Below, piece after piece: positions 39,225-47,660 of a DNA stretch of 47,777 nt. The notes beneath the pieces are model-generated. The model saw only the letters and a list, made by a program, of their open reading frames with translations. It made no database searches and had not been told where the DNA came from. The DNA lies in assembly GCF_001431645.1 (NCBI RefSeq), contig NZ_LLXU01000002.1, positions 1 to 47,777 of the forward strand, read 5' to 3'. The stretch comes from Stenotrophomonas panacihumi (GTDB lineage Bacteria; Pseudomonadota; Gammaproteobacteria; Xanthomonadales; Xanthomonadaceae). Numbering within the stretch: position 1 is the stretch's first letter; each line of letters starts with the position of its first letter. A program made the translations under genes and the position numbers.

Positions 39225-40244
39225 ATGAACGCACCGCCCCTGCCGCACGAGACCCCCGGCGAGACCGCCGACACTTCCGCCCTGCATGCCGCCTTCATCG
39301 GCCTGCGCGACGCGCTGTCCGCGCGCATCGTCGGCCAGTCGCACCTGGTCGAGCGCCTGCTGATCGCCCTGCTCGCCGACGGCCACCTGCTGGTGGAAGG
39401 CGCGCCCGGCCTGGCCAAGACCACCGCGATCCGCGCCCTGGCCGCCCGGCTGGAGACGGACTTCGCCCGCGTCCAGTTCACCCCCGACCTGCTGCCCGCC
39501 GACCTCACCGGCACCGAGATCTGGCGCCCGCAGGAAGGCCGCTTCGAATTCGTGCCCGGCCCGATCTTCCACCCGATCCTGCTCGCCGACGAGATCAACC
39601 GCGCACCGGCCAAGGTGCAGTCCGCGCTGCTGGAAGCGATGGGCGAGCGCCAGGTGACGGTGGGCCGCCACACCTACGCGCTGCCGTCGCTGTTCCTGGT
39701 GATGGCCACGCAGAACCCGATCGAGCAGGAAGGCACCTTCCCGCTGCCCGAAGCCCAGCTCGACCGCTTCCTGATGCACGTGCGCATCGGCTACCCGCAG
39801 GCCGATGCCGAAGCGGAGATCCTGCGCCTGGCCCGCGAATCCGCGCGCGATGCGCTGGCCACGCCCGATGCCGTGCCCGAGCGGCTGTCGGTGGAGACCG
39901 TGATGGCCGCGCGTCGCGCCGTGCTCGACCTGCACCTGGCGCCGACGCTGGAGCGCTACCTCATCGAACTGGTGCTCGCCTCGCGCGACGCCCGCCGCTA
40001 CGACGCCGCGCTCGCGCAGCGCATCGCCTGGGGCGCGAGCCCGCGCGGCTCCATCGCGCTGGAACGCTGCGCACGCGCGCGCGCCTGGCTGGCGGGCCGC
40101 GATTACGTCACGCCCGACGACGTTCGCGCCGTCGCCCCGGACGTCCTGCGCCACCGTATCCTGCCCAGCTACGAGGCCACCGCCGAAGGCTGGGATGGCG
40201 AGCGCCTGGTGCACGCGCTGCTGGACAAGGTGCCGCTGCCATGA
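39225..40244 (+). CDS. MoxR-family AAA+ ATPase
   Basis: Encodes 339 residues. Walker A GAPGLAKTT (about 60-68), Walker B ILLADEINRAPAKVQ (about 122-136) and 'MATQNPIEQEGTFPLPEAQLDRF' (sensor 1 and Arg finger, about 160-182) are typical. MoxR ATPases act as chaperones for vWA partner proteins, here BatA and BatB downstream. It is the first gene of a coupled six-gene operon. Its stop overlaps a 15-codon ORF (ATGA at 40242), which leads into the DUF58 gene. Confidence 0.95.
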   Translation: MNAPPLPHETPGETADTSALHAAFIGLRDALSARIVGQSHLVERLLIALLADGHLLVEGAPGLAKTTAIRALAARLETDFARVQFTPDLLPADLTGTEIWRPQEGRFEFVPGPIFHPILLADEINRAPAKVQSALLEAMGERQVTVGRHTYALPSLFLVMATQNPIEQEGTFPLPEAQLDRFLMHVRIGYPQADAEAEILRLARESARDALATPDAVPERLSVETVMAARRAVLDLHLAPTLERYLIELVLASRDARRYDAALAQRIAWGASPRGSIALERCARARAWLAGRDYVTPDDVRAVAPDVLRHRILPSYEATAEGWDGERLVHALLDKVPLP

Positions 40245-40297
40245 GCCCGCGCCTGCCGCGCGCCATGATGCCGGCCCCGCGCCGCTGAGGGTCGCGC

Positions 40298-41215
40298 TTG
40301 TCCGTCACTTCCGTTCCCGCGCCGGCCACCCAGGGCGACGGCCTGCGGCCCACGCTGGCCGAGCTGATTGCGCTGCGTGGCACCAGCCGCCATCGCGCTG
40401 CGCCCTCGCGTGGCCGCCTGGGCATCACCGGGCCCGCCCCTTCGGCCTTGCGCGGGCGCGGCATGGAGTACGCCGAATCGCGTGAGTACGTGGTTGGCGA
40501 CGACGCCCGGCATATCGACTGGCGGCTCACCGCACGCAGCGGGCGGGCGCATACCAAGCTGTTCCAGGCGGAGCGCGAACGCCTCAGCCTGATCGTCGCC
40601 GATACCGCGCCCACGCTGTATTTCGGCACCCGCGTACGCTTCAAGTCCGTGCAGGCCGCGCGCGCCGCCGCGGTCGCGGCATGGCAGGCGCAGCGGCAGG
40701 GCGATCGCGTCGCCGCGCTGCGTGGCAGCTTGCGCGAAGCGCCGGTGGCGCCTGCCGGCGGTGCGCGCGGCGTGCTGCGCGTGCTCGATGCGCTCACGCG
40801 CTGGTACGCGCAGCCGCCGGCCGATGATGCCGGCTTGCCCTTGGCGCTGGATCACGCCGCGCGCCTGTTGCGCCCGGGCGCGCGCCTGAGCGTGTTCGCC
40901 GATCCGCACAGCGCCGCCGCCATTCCGCTGACCCGCTGGTCCGCGCTCGCGTTGCATCACGAGGTCGTGCTGGTGCTGCTGGTCGATCCGCTCGAACTTT
41001 CGCCTCCCGCCGCGCAGTTGCCTTTCCTCAGTGGCGAGCGGCGCATCGAACTCGACCTGGCCGGTCGCAGCGCCCGCGAAGGTTGGGAAGCCGAGTTCCT
41101 GGCGCCGCTGCAGCGCCTGCAGGACGAACTGCCGGCGCGTCGCGTCGCGGTACGCGTGCTGCGTACCGACGAGAGCAGCGACGCCTGGCTCGGCGCCGGC
41201 ATGGGAGCGCGCTGA
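40298..41215 (+). CDS. DUF58-domain protein
   Basis: Encodes 305 residues with a likely TTG start, preceded by GAGGG at a good distance (about 7 bases). The DUF58 signature is 'GRGMEYAESREYVVGDDARHIDWRLTARSGRAHTKLFQAERE' at residues about 53-95, with conserved Asp, His and Trp. It is a vWA-like fold of unknown function that always accompanies MoxR. The family's long hydrophobic N terminus is absent, so it is probably cytosolic. The stop overlaps the next start (TGATG). Confidence 0.9.
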   Translation: MSVTSVPAPATQGDGLRPTLAELIALRGTSRHRAAPSRGRLGITGPAPSALRGRGMEYAESREYVVGDDARHIDWRLTARSGRAHTKLFQAERERLSLIVADTAPTLYFGTRVRFKSVQAARAAAVAAWQAQRQGDRVAALRGSLREAPVAPAGGARGVLRVLDALTRWYAQPPADDAGLPLALDHAARLLRPGARLSVFADPHSAAAIPLTRWSALALHHEVVLVLLVDPLELSPPAAQLPFLSGERRIELDLAGRSAREGWEAEFLAPLQRLQDELPARRVAVRVLRTDESSDAWLGAGMGAR

Positions 41216-41667
41216 TGTCGCCGGCCGAACTGCCGTTGCGTGACGTCCACCTGCCGCCGCCGCCGGGCTGGTGGCCGCCGGCGCCAGGCTGGTGGTGGGT
41301 GGCGGGCGCGCTGCTCCTGCTGGTGCTGGCCGTGTTCTTCTTCGTGCGACGTCGTCGCGCGCGCCTGCGTCGTTGGGAGCGCCTGTTCGATACCGACAGC
41401 GCGGCCGACGACAACGCCGCACGCATCGCCGCGATGTCCGTGCTGCTGCGGCGCGCGGCGCGTCGCCTCGATCCGGCCGCCGACACGCTGCAGGGCGATG
41501 CATGGCTGCATTGGCTCGATGGCCGCAAGGGCACGGAATTCTCGCAGGGCGCCGGTCGCCTGCTGCTCGACGGCGGTTTCCGCCCGCGCATCGAAGACGC
41601 CGAGCTCGCCGCCCTCGCGCCGCTCGCCCGCCGGCGTTTCCTCCAGCTGATGGCGGGCCGCCGATGA
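41215..41667 (+). CDS. DUF4381-family membrane protein
   Basis: Encodes 150 residues. A Pro-rich N terminus, 'DVHLPPPPGWWPPAPGWWW', precedes one membrane helix 'VAGALLLLVLAVFFFV' (about 30-46), then a basic stretch RRRRARLRRWERLF and a helical cytoplasmic domain ('AAMSVLLRRAARRLDP', 'GDAWLHWLDGR'). This is the DUF4381 pattern found between DUF58 and BatA genes. The role is unknown. It is coupled to both neighbours (TGATG before, ATGA after). Confidence 0.9.
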   Translation: MSPAELPLRDVHLPPPPGWWPPAPGWWWVAGALLLLVLAVFFFVRRRRARLRRWERLFDTDSAADDNAARIAAMSVLLRRAARRLDPAADTLQGDAWLHWLDGRKGTEFSQGAGRLLLDGGFRPRIEDAELAALAPLARRRFLQLMAGRR

Positions 41668-42671
41668 CCGGCCTCGATACCGCCGCCTGGCTGCAGGCGT
41701 TCTCCGAATCCGCGTGGCCGTGGGCGTGGTGGCTGCTGCCGTTGCCGCTGCTCATCGCGCTGCTGCCGGCGCTGGCCAGCCGCGCGGCCGCCTTGCGCGT
41801 GCCGTACGGCGATGCGCTGCGCGGCATCGCCAGCGACAGCGCGCATCGCCCCGTGTGGCGGCGCACGCCGTGGCTGCTGTGGGGCGCGTGGATCTGCCTG
41901 TGCGCCGCGCTCACGCGCCCGCAGGAACTCGGCCAGCCGGTCACGCCGCCACACCAGGCGCGGCAGATGATGCTCGCGGTCGACCTCTCGGCCAGCATGA
42001 CCGAGCCTGACATGCAGATCGGCGGGCAGGTGGTCGATCGCCTCACCGCCGCCAAGGCCGTGCTCGCCGACTTCCTCGACCGCCGCCAAGGGGATCGCGT
42101 CGGCCTGCTGGTGTTCGCCGAGCGGGCCTATGCGCTGACGCCGCTCACCGCCGACCTCGCCACCGTGCGCGACCAGCTGCGCGACGCCGTGGTCGGCCTG
42201 GCCGGCCGGCAGACCGCCATCGGCGATGCGCTGGCGCTGTCGGTCAAGCGCCTGCGCGAACAGCCGCTGGGCCAGCGCGTGGTCATCCTGCTCACCGACG
42301 GCGAAAGCAACGCCGGCAGCATCACCCCGGAGAAGGCGGCCGACCTCGCCGCCGCCACCGGCGTGCGCGTGCACACCATCGCCTTCGGGGGCGCGGGCGG
42401 CTATTCGCTGTTCGGCATCCCGCTGCCGGGCGGTGGCGACGAGATCGACGAAACCGCGCTGCGGCAGATCGCCAGCAAGACCGGTGGTCGCTTCTTCCGC
42501 GCGCGCGACGCCGACGAACTGGCCGGCATCTATGCCGAGCTCGACCGCCTCGAACCGGTGGCCGCGGCCGGTGTGGCGGTGCGCCCGCGCATCGAGCGCT
42601 ATCCCGGCCCGCTGCTGCTCGCGCTGCTGCTGGTGCTGCTGCACTTCGCCTGGCCGTGGAGGGCGCGATGA
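41664..42671 (+). CDS. batA: vWA-domain protein BatA
   Basis: Encodes 335 residues. An N-terminal membrane segment (about 20-40), a second hydrophobic helix (about 70-88), a vWA domain (about 98-270) and a C-terminal helix 'PLLLALLLVLLHFAWPW'. The MIDAS is intact: DLSAS (about 106-110), a Thr in GRQTAIGDAL and LTDGES. BatA is named for Bacteroides aerotolerance; the cluster influences envelope stress tolerance in several bacteria. It overlaps its neighbours by 4 bases. Confidence 0.92.
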   Translation: MTGLDTAAWLQAFSESAWPWAWWLLPLPLLIALLPALASRAAALRVPYGDALRGIASDSAHRPVWRRTPWLLWGAWICLCAALTRPQELGQPVTPPHQARQMMLAVDLSASMTEPDMQIGGQVVDRLTAAKAVLADFLDRRQGDRVGLLVFAERAYALTPLTADLATVRDQLRDAVVGLAGRQTAIGDALALSVKRLREQPLGQRVVILLTDGESNAGSITPEKAADLAAATGVRVHTIAFGGAGGYSLFGIPLPGGGDEIDETALRQIASKTGGRFFRARDADELAGIYAELDRLEPVAAAGVAVRPRIERYPGPLLLALLLVLLHFAWPWRAR

Positions 42672-44446
42672 ACGACTACGGCGCCCTGTGGCAGGCCTTC
42701 CATTTCCTGCGCCCGCACGTGCTGTGGGCGTTGCTGGCGGTGCCGGTGCTCGCGGTGCTGTGGCGCTTGCGCCTGCGCCGCGCCGATGCGTGGCGCGCGA
42801 ACGTGGATGCGCACCTGCTGCCCGCGCTGCTGGTGGCAGGCGGGCGCGCGTCCTGGCTGTCGTTTGCTGCCGGCCTGCTCGCCTGCGTGCTCGGCGTGAT
42901 CGCGTTGGCCGGGCCGAGCTGGCGCCAGGACGAACAGCCGATGTTCCGCACGCACGCGCCGCTGGTGATCGCGCTGGACCTGTCCTCGCGCATCCTGGCC
43001 GCGGACCTGCCGCCGTCGCGCCTGCTGCAGGCGCGCGCCAAGCTGGCCGACCTGCTGCGCGAACGTCGCGCCGGCGAAGTGGCGCTGCTCGCCTATGCCG
43101 GCGACAGCTTCACCGTCGCTCCGCTCACCGACGACGCCGGCAACGTCGCGCTGTTCCTTGATGCGCTCGATCCCTCGGTGATGCCGGTGGGCGGCCAGCG
43201 CGGCGATCGCGCCATCGCCGCGGCGGTGAAGCTGCTGCAGCAGGCCGAGTTCGCGCATGGCGACATCCTGCTGCTCACCGACCGCGCCGACGCGGCCGCG
43301 CGTACCCAGGCCGCGCAGGCGAGGGCGGCCGGCTATCGCGTGTCCGTGCTGGGGCTAGGCACGCCGCAGGGCGCGGCCTATCGCGAGGACAACGGCAACA
43401 TCGCCCAGGCACGCCTGGAAGAAGGCAGCCTGGAAGGCCTCGCGCGCAGCGGTGGCGGCAGCTACGCACGCCTGCGGCAGGGCGACGACGACCTGCGCGC
43501 GTTGGGCGTGCTCGACCCGAACCGCACCGACAAGGCCGGCGGCGAGGAGACGGGCGGCCTGCAGTGGCGCGATGAAGGCTATTGGTTGTTGCCGCTGGTG
43601 ATGCTGTTGCTGTTGCCCGCGTTCCGGCGCCGTGGCGCGTTGCTGGTGCTCGCCTTGTGCATCACGCCGGTCCTGGTGCCGGTGGCACGCGCGGCCGAGG
43701 GTACGCCGTGGCGGCGCGCCGACCAGGTCGAACAGCAGCAGCTGAAGACCGGTGTCGATGCGTATCGCCGGGGCGATTTCGCCGCCGCGCAGAAGCAGTT
43801 CGAAGGCATCGACAGCGACCAGGGCTGGTACAACCTCGGCAACGCGCTCGCGCGCCAAGGCCGTTACGACGACGCCATCGCCGCCTACGACAAGGCATTG
43901 GCGAAGCATCCGCGGATGGAAGACGCGGTGGCCAACCGCGCCGCCGTCGATGCCGCGCGCAAGCGCAACAACGGCGGCCACGACGACGACGGCGGCAAGG
44001 GACAGGGCCAGCAGGGTTCGTCCAACCAGAACAACGCCGGCCAGCCGAAGCCAGGACAGCAGCAGCCGGGGCAATCCTCGCCCTCCTCGCAGGGCTCGCA
44101 AGGCAACAACGCGGGCAAGGACCCGGCGCAGGCGCAGCAGCAGGACAAGCCTTCGCCTTCGCCCGGCCAGCAGGACGGCAAGCAGGACGCGCCGCAGCCG
44201 GCCGACCGCCAGGGCCAGCAGCAGGCCGACGCCGCGCAGCGCGAGCGCATGCGCCAGGCCATGGCGCAGCAGCAAGGCCAGGACCCGCAACAGGCGCAGC
44301 AGGTGCGCGGCGATGAAACCCCGCAGCAGCGCGAGGAGCGGCAGGCGCTGGAAGCCTGGATGCGCCGCGTCCCCGACGATCCGGGCAGCCTGCTGCGCAC
44401 CAAGTTCCGGCTGGAGCAGGAACGCCGGCAAAGAGAGCAACCATGA
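42668..44446 (+). CDS. BatB-BatC fusion: vWA domain, TPR and low-complexity tail
   Basis: Encodes 592 residues. Membrane helices near 18-38 and 62-80 are followed by a vWA domain (about 98-270) with a degenerate MIDAS, DLSSR instead of DxSxS. After helices (about 305-325 and 330-345, ending at a possible 'ARAAEGTPW' cleavage-like site) come TPRs: 'QQQLKTGVDAYRRGDFAAAQKQFEGID' and 'GWYNLGNALARQGRYDDAIAAYDKALAKHP' (residues about 357-415). The last 170 residues are Gln/Gly/Ser/Pro-rich and disordered. Its vWA half matches BatB and its TPR half BatC, here in one polypeptide. Confidence 0.88.
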   Translation: MNDYGALWQAFHFLRPHVLWALLAVPVLAVLWRLRLRRADAWRANVDAHLLPALLVAGGRASWLSFAAGLLACVLGVIALAGPSWRQDEQPMFRTHAPLVIALDLSSRILAADLPPSRLLQARAKLADLLRERRAGEVALLAYAGDSFTVAPLTDDAGNVALFLDALDPSVMPVGGQRGDRAIAAAVKLLQQAEFAHGDILLLTDRADAAARTQAAQARAAGYRVSVLGLGTPQGAAYREDNGNIAQARLEEGSLEGLARSGGGSYARLRQGDDDLRALGVLDPNRTDKAGGEETGGLQWRDEGYWLLPLVMLLLLPAFRRRGALLVLALCITPVLVPVARAAEGTPWRRADQVEQQQLKTGVDAYRRGDFAAAQKQFEGIDSDQGWYNLGNALARQGRYDDAIAAYDKALAKHPRMEDAVANRAAVDAARKRNNGGHDDDGGKGQGQQGSSNQNNAGQPKPGQQQPGQSSPSSQGSQGNNAGKDPAQAQQQDKPSPSPGQQDGKQDAPQPADRQGQQQADAAQRERMRQAMAQQQGQDPQQAQQVRGDETPQQREERQALEAWMRRVPDDPGSLLRTKFRLEQERRQREQP

Positions 44447-46167
44447 GCGTACGTCCGATCTCCACCGCCGCGCTGGTCGTGGTCCTGTTGCTGGCCACGT
44501 TTGCCGCGCCGTTGCAGGCCGCCACGCGCGCCTGGCTCGACCGCGACCAGGTCACGGGCGGCATGCCGGTCACGCTCAACATCGAAACCGACCAGCTCAC
44601 CGCCGGGCCGGACTACGCGCCGCTGCGCGCCGACTTCGGCGTTGGCGCGCAGCGCAGCAGCCGGCAGCTGCAGAGCATCAACGGCACGATGACCGCCAGT
44701 ACGCGCTTCGCCGTCGTGCTGACGCCGCGGCGCAGCGGCGCGCTGGTCGTGCCGGCGCTGCGCGTGGGCGGGGAGAACACCGCGCCGATCCGGCTGACCG
44801 TCGCCGATGGCGCCACGGCCACCGGCAGCGCCGATGCCGCCGCCGCGACACCCGCGCGCGGGGACGAGCCGGTATTCGTCGAAACCCGCGTGGACGACAC
44901 CCAGCCCTACGTACAGCAGAGCGTGGGCGTGGTGGTGCGGCTGTACTACGCCACGCAGCTGGCGGCCGGCTCGCTGGAACTGGATGCGCCTTCGGGGGCC
45001 TCGCTGCAGCAGATCGGCGACGACGGCAATTCCGTGCAGACGATCAACGGCCGCCCGTACAACGTCGCCGAGCGGCGCTACTTGCTCGTGCCCGAGCGCA
45101 GCGGCGCGCTGGTGCTGCCGGGCGCGCGCTTCAGCGGCCGCGTGGTCGGCGGCTTCTTCGATGACTATTTCGGGCGCGGCAATGGCGAGCTCAGCGCCCG
45201 CAGCACCGCGACCACGCTGCAGGTGCGCCCGCAGCCCGACCAGGCCCCGCAACCCTGGCTGCCGCTGCGCGACCTGCAGCTGCGGTATGTCGCCACGCCG
45301 CAACGCGCGGTGGCCGGCGAGGCCGTGCAGGTAGTGGTCGAAGCGACCGCCGCCGGCGCCACGCGCGCGCAGTTCCCTGACCTGGTGCTGCCGCCGGTGA
45401 GCGGCGCGCAGGTGTTCCCGGAGCCGGCGCAATACGACGAGCGTTTCGTCGGCGGCTCGCCGCAGCTGAAGATGACGCGGCGCTTCTCCCTCGTGCCCAA
45501 CCAGGCCGGCACGCTGCAGGTCGCCGGCCCGCGCGTGGATTGGTGGGACGTGCGCGCCGGTGCGGCACGCAGTGCCACCTTGCCGGACCTCACGCTCGAG
45601 GTGGCCCCCGGCAGCGGCGCGTTCGCGCGGCAGGCGCCGCCGGTTGCCGCGCCGAACCCGGCCGTGGCCACGCCGGCGGCCGATGCGCCGATGGTCGTGC
45701 GCGCGCCGTGGCCATGGAAGATCGCCGTCGTCGTGCTCGCCGTGCTGTGGCTGGGGACGATGGGCGTGACCGCCTGGCTGTGGCGTCGTGGCGGGCGTTC
45801 GTTGCCGCCGCCGCCGGCTTCCGGATTCCCGGGCGGCGAGGCGGCCCCTGCCGCCAGGCGCCCGACGCTGGTCGAACTGCGCCGCGTGCTCGACCAGGGC
45901 GGGCTGGACGAAGTCGCGCAGTGCCTGTGCGCGATGGCGGGCGTGAGCGAACTGGACGAGGTCCAGGCGAAGCTGGCGTCCGCCGCGCAGCGCGACGCGA
46001 TCGCCGCCTTGCAGCGCGCCCGCTGGGCGGGCGAGGGCGACGTGGTGCAGGCGCGCCAACGCCTGCGCGAGGCGTTCCGGCAGGGGCCGCAATGGCGCGA
46101 CGCCGCCGCCGCGCGTCCATCGGAACTGCCGCCGTTGTATCCGGACGCCGGCCCGCGCCCGCGCTGA
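44443..46167 (+). CDS. batD: BatD-family protein
   Basis: Encodes 574 residues, overlapping the fusion gene by 4 bases. A signal peptide 'ISTAALVVVLLLATFAAPLQA' is followed by a long beta-rich periplasmic region: repeated 'TRAWLDRDQVTGGMPVTLNIE', 'EPVFVETRVDDTQPYVQQSVGVVVRLYYA', 'RYLLVPERSGALVLPG'. A membrane helix 'PWPWKIAVVVLAVLWLGTMGV' (about 425-445) anchors it, leaving a C-terminal cytoplasmic tail of about 125 residues. Order and length fit BatD, last gene of the Bat operon. Confidence 0.9.
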   Translation: MSVRPISTAALVVVLLLATFAAPLQAATRAWLDRDQVTGGMPVTLNIETDQLTAGPDYAPLRADFGVGAQRSSRQLQSINGTMTASTRFAVVLTPRRSGALVVPALRVGGENTAPIRLTVADGATATGSADAAAATPARGDEPVFVETRVDDTQPYVQQSVGVVVRLYYATQLAAGSLELDAPSGASLQQIGDDGNSVQTINGRPYNVAERRYLLVPERSGALVLPGARFSGRVVGGFFDDYFGRGNGELSARSTATTLQVRPQPDQAPQPWLPLRDLQLRYVATPQRAVAGEAVQVVVEATAAGATRAQFPDLVLPPVSGAQVFPEPAQYDERFVGGSPQLKMTRRFSLVPNQAGTLQVAGPRVDWWDVRAGAARSATLPDLTLEVAPGSGAFARQAPPVAAPNPAVATPAADAPMVVRAPWPWKIAVVVLAVLWLGTMGVTAWLWRRGGRSLPPPPASGFPGGEAAPAARRPTLVELRRVLDQGGLDEVAQCLCAMAGVSELDEVQAKLASAAQRDAIAALQRARWAGEGDVVQARQRLREAFRQGPQWRDAAAARPSELPPLYPDAGPRPR

Positions 46168-46266
46168 ATCGCGCCGACGCCGCATCGATGCACCCGCGGG
46201 GCGGACGCCGCGGGGAGGTCGCCTGTTAAAGTCGCGTTTTCGTTGCGCAACAGACAGGAGCCGCCG

Positions 46267-47556
46267 ATGACGACGACCCCGAACCGGTCCGAACCCACCC
46301 GCCCCGCGATGCCGCTGCACTGGAAGATGGGCATCGGCTTCGCCGTGGGCCTGCTGGCCGGGCTGGCGATCCACTTCGCCGTCGGGGGCGACGCGGCCTG
46401 GGTGGCGGGTTTCACCCGCTACGTCACCACGCCGTTCTCGCAGTTGTTCCTCAACCTGATCTTCATGCTGATCGTCCCGCTGCTGTTCTCGGCGCTGGTG
46501 ATGGGCGTGGCGGACATGGGCGACATCCGCGCGCTGGGCCGCATCGGCTGGCGCACGCTGGCCTACACGGTGATCCTGTCGGGCATCGCGGTGCTGCTGG
46601 GCCTGGTGCTGGTCAACCTGCTCAAGCCCGGCGCGGGCGTGGACCCGCAACTGGCCGCGCAGCTGCTGCAGGCCAATGCCGAGCGCAGCAAGGAAATCGT
46701 CGAGGGCGCCGCGGGCCAGCCGCAGGGCATGGACATGCTGATGTCCATCGTGCCGAGCAATGTCATCGCGGCGGCGTCGAGCAATGGCGCAATTCTGTCG
46801 CTGATGTTCTTCGCGGTGATGTTCGGCGTGGGCATGGTGTTGAGCGATGAAGAGAAGGTTTCGACGTTGCGCAAGGCGATCGAGGGCATCTTCGAGATCT
46901 CCATGACGCTGATCGGCCTGGTGATCCGCCTGGCGCCGTACGCGGTGGCCTGCTTCATGTTCAACCTGGCCGCGTTGTTCGGCCTGGACCTGCTGGTGAA
47001 GCTCGGCGCATACGTGGGCGTGGTGGTGCTGGCGCTGGGCCTGCACATGGTGGTGACGTATGGCCTGGCGGTGCGTTTTGCCGGCCGCTCGCCGCTGCAG
47101 TTTTTCCGCGAGACGCAGCCGGCCACGCTGATGGCTTTTTCCACCGCGTCGAGCAACGCCACGTTGCCCACGGCGCTGCGCGTGGCCGACAGCATGGGCC
47201 TGCCGCAGCGCGTGTCGCGCTTCGTGCTGACGGTGGGCGCCACGGCGAACCAGAACGGCACGGCCTTGTTCGAAGGCGTGACGGTGATTTTCCTGGCGCA
47301 GTTCTTCGGCGTGGACCTGAGCATCGGCCAGCAGTTCATGGTGATGCTGGTGTGCATCCTGGGCGGCATTGGCACGGCGGGCGTGCCGTCGGGTTCGTTG
47401 CCGGTGGTGGCGCTGATCTGCGCGATGGTGGGGGTGAATCCGGTGGGGATCGGGTTGATCCTGGGTGTGAACCACTTCCTGGACATGTGCCGGACGGCGC
47501 TCAATGTGACGGGGGATTTGGCGCTGACTACGTTGGTGGCGAAGGGCGAGAAGTAA
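46267..47556 (+). CDS. Dicarboxylate/amino acid:cation symporter (DAACS family)
   Basis: Encodes 429 residues; start ATG preceded by CAGGAG. The multi-helix pattern of GltPh-type transporters is visible, with 'IFMLIVPLLFSALVMGVADMGDI' early, 'STASSNATLPTAL' (HP1 serine-rich motif), 'GIGTAGVPSGSLPVVALI' (HP2) and DMCRTALNVTGD (substrate Arg-Asp-Asn motif). The intact Arg implies an acidic substrate such as glutamate, aspartate or C4-dicarboxylates. The usual NMDGT of TM7 reads NQNGT, which changes a sodium-binding Asp to Asn. No obvious operon partner. Confidence 0.93.
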   Translation: MTTTPNRSEPTRPAMPLHWKMGIGFAVGLLAGLAIHFAVGGDAAWVAGFTRYVTTPFSQLFLNLIFMLIVPLLFSALVMGVADMGDIRALGRIGWRTLAYTVILSGIAVLLGLVLVNLLKPGAGVDPQLAAQLLQANAERSKEIVEGAAGQPQGMDMLMSIVPSNVIAAASSNGAILSLMFFAVMFGVGMVLSDEEKVSTLRKAIEGIFEISMTLIGLVIRLAPYAVACFMFNLAALFGLDLLVKLGAYVGVVVLALGLHMVVTYGLAVRFAGRSPLQFFRETQPATLMAFSTASSNATLPTALRVADSMGLPQRVSRFVLTVGATANQNGTALFEGVTVIFLAQFFGVDLSIGQQFMVMLVCILGGIGTAGVPSGSLPVVALICAMVGVNPVGIGLILGVNHFLDMCRTALNVTGDLALTTLVAKGEK

Positions 47557-47660
47557 GGGGTTTTTCGTTGGGGCGGTGGTTGGTGCCGACTTACGGTGCG
47601 GGCACCGACCGGGCGGGTATGGTCGTCACGGCTCGGGCGAACATCCTGTTCGACTCTCGC
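47557..47660. other. Intergenic stretch without a supported gene
   Basis: About 100 bases downstream of the symporter. I see a GAACAGGATGTTCG-type inverted patch (47641-47653 on either strand) but no promoter or clear terminator. Confidence 0.4.

Noticed and set aside
43885..47475. 1196-codon open frame on the minus strand
   Set aside because: It lies antisense to batBC, batD and the symporter. Its His/Arg/Gln-rich translation is typical of the opposite strand of GC-rich coding DNA, and it shows no domains.
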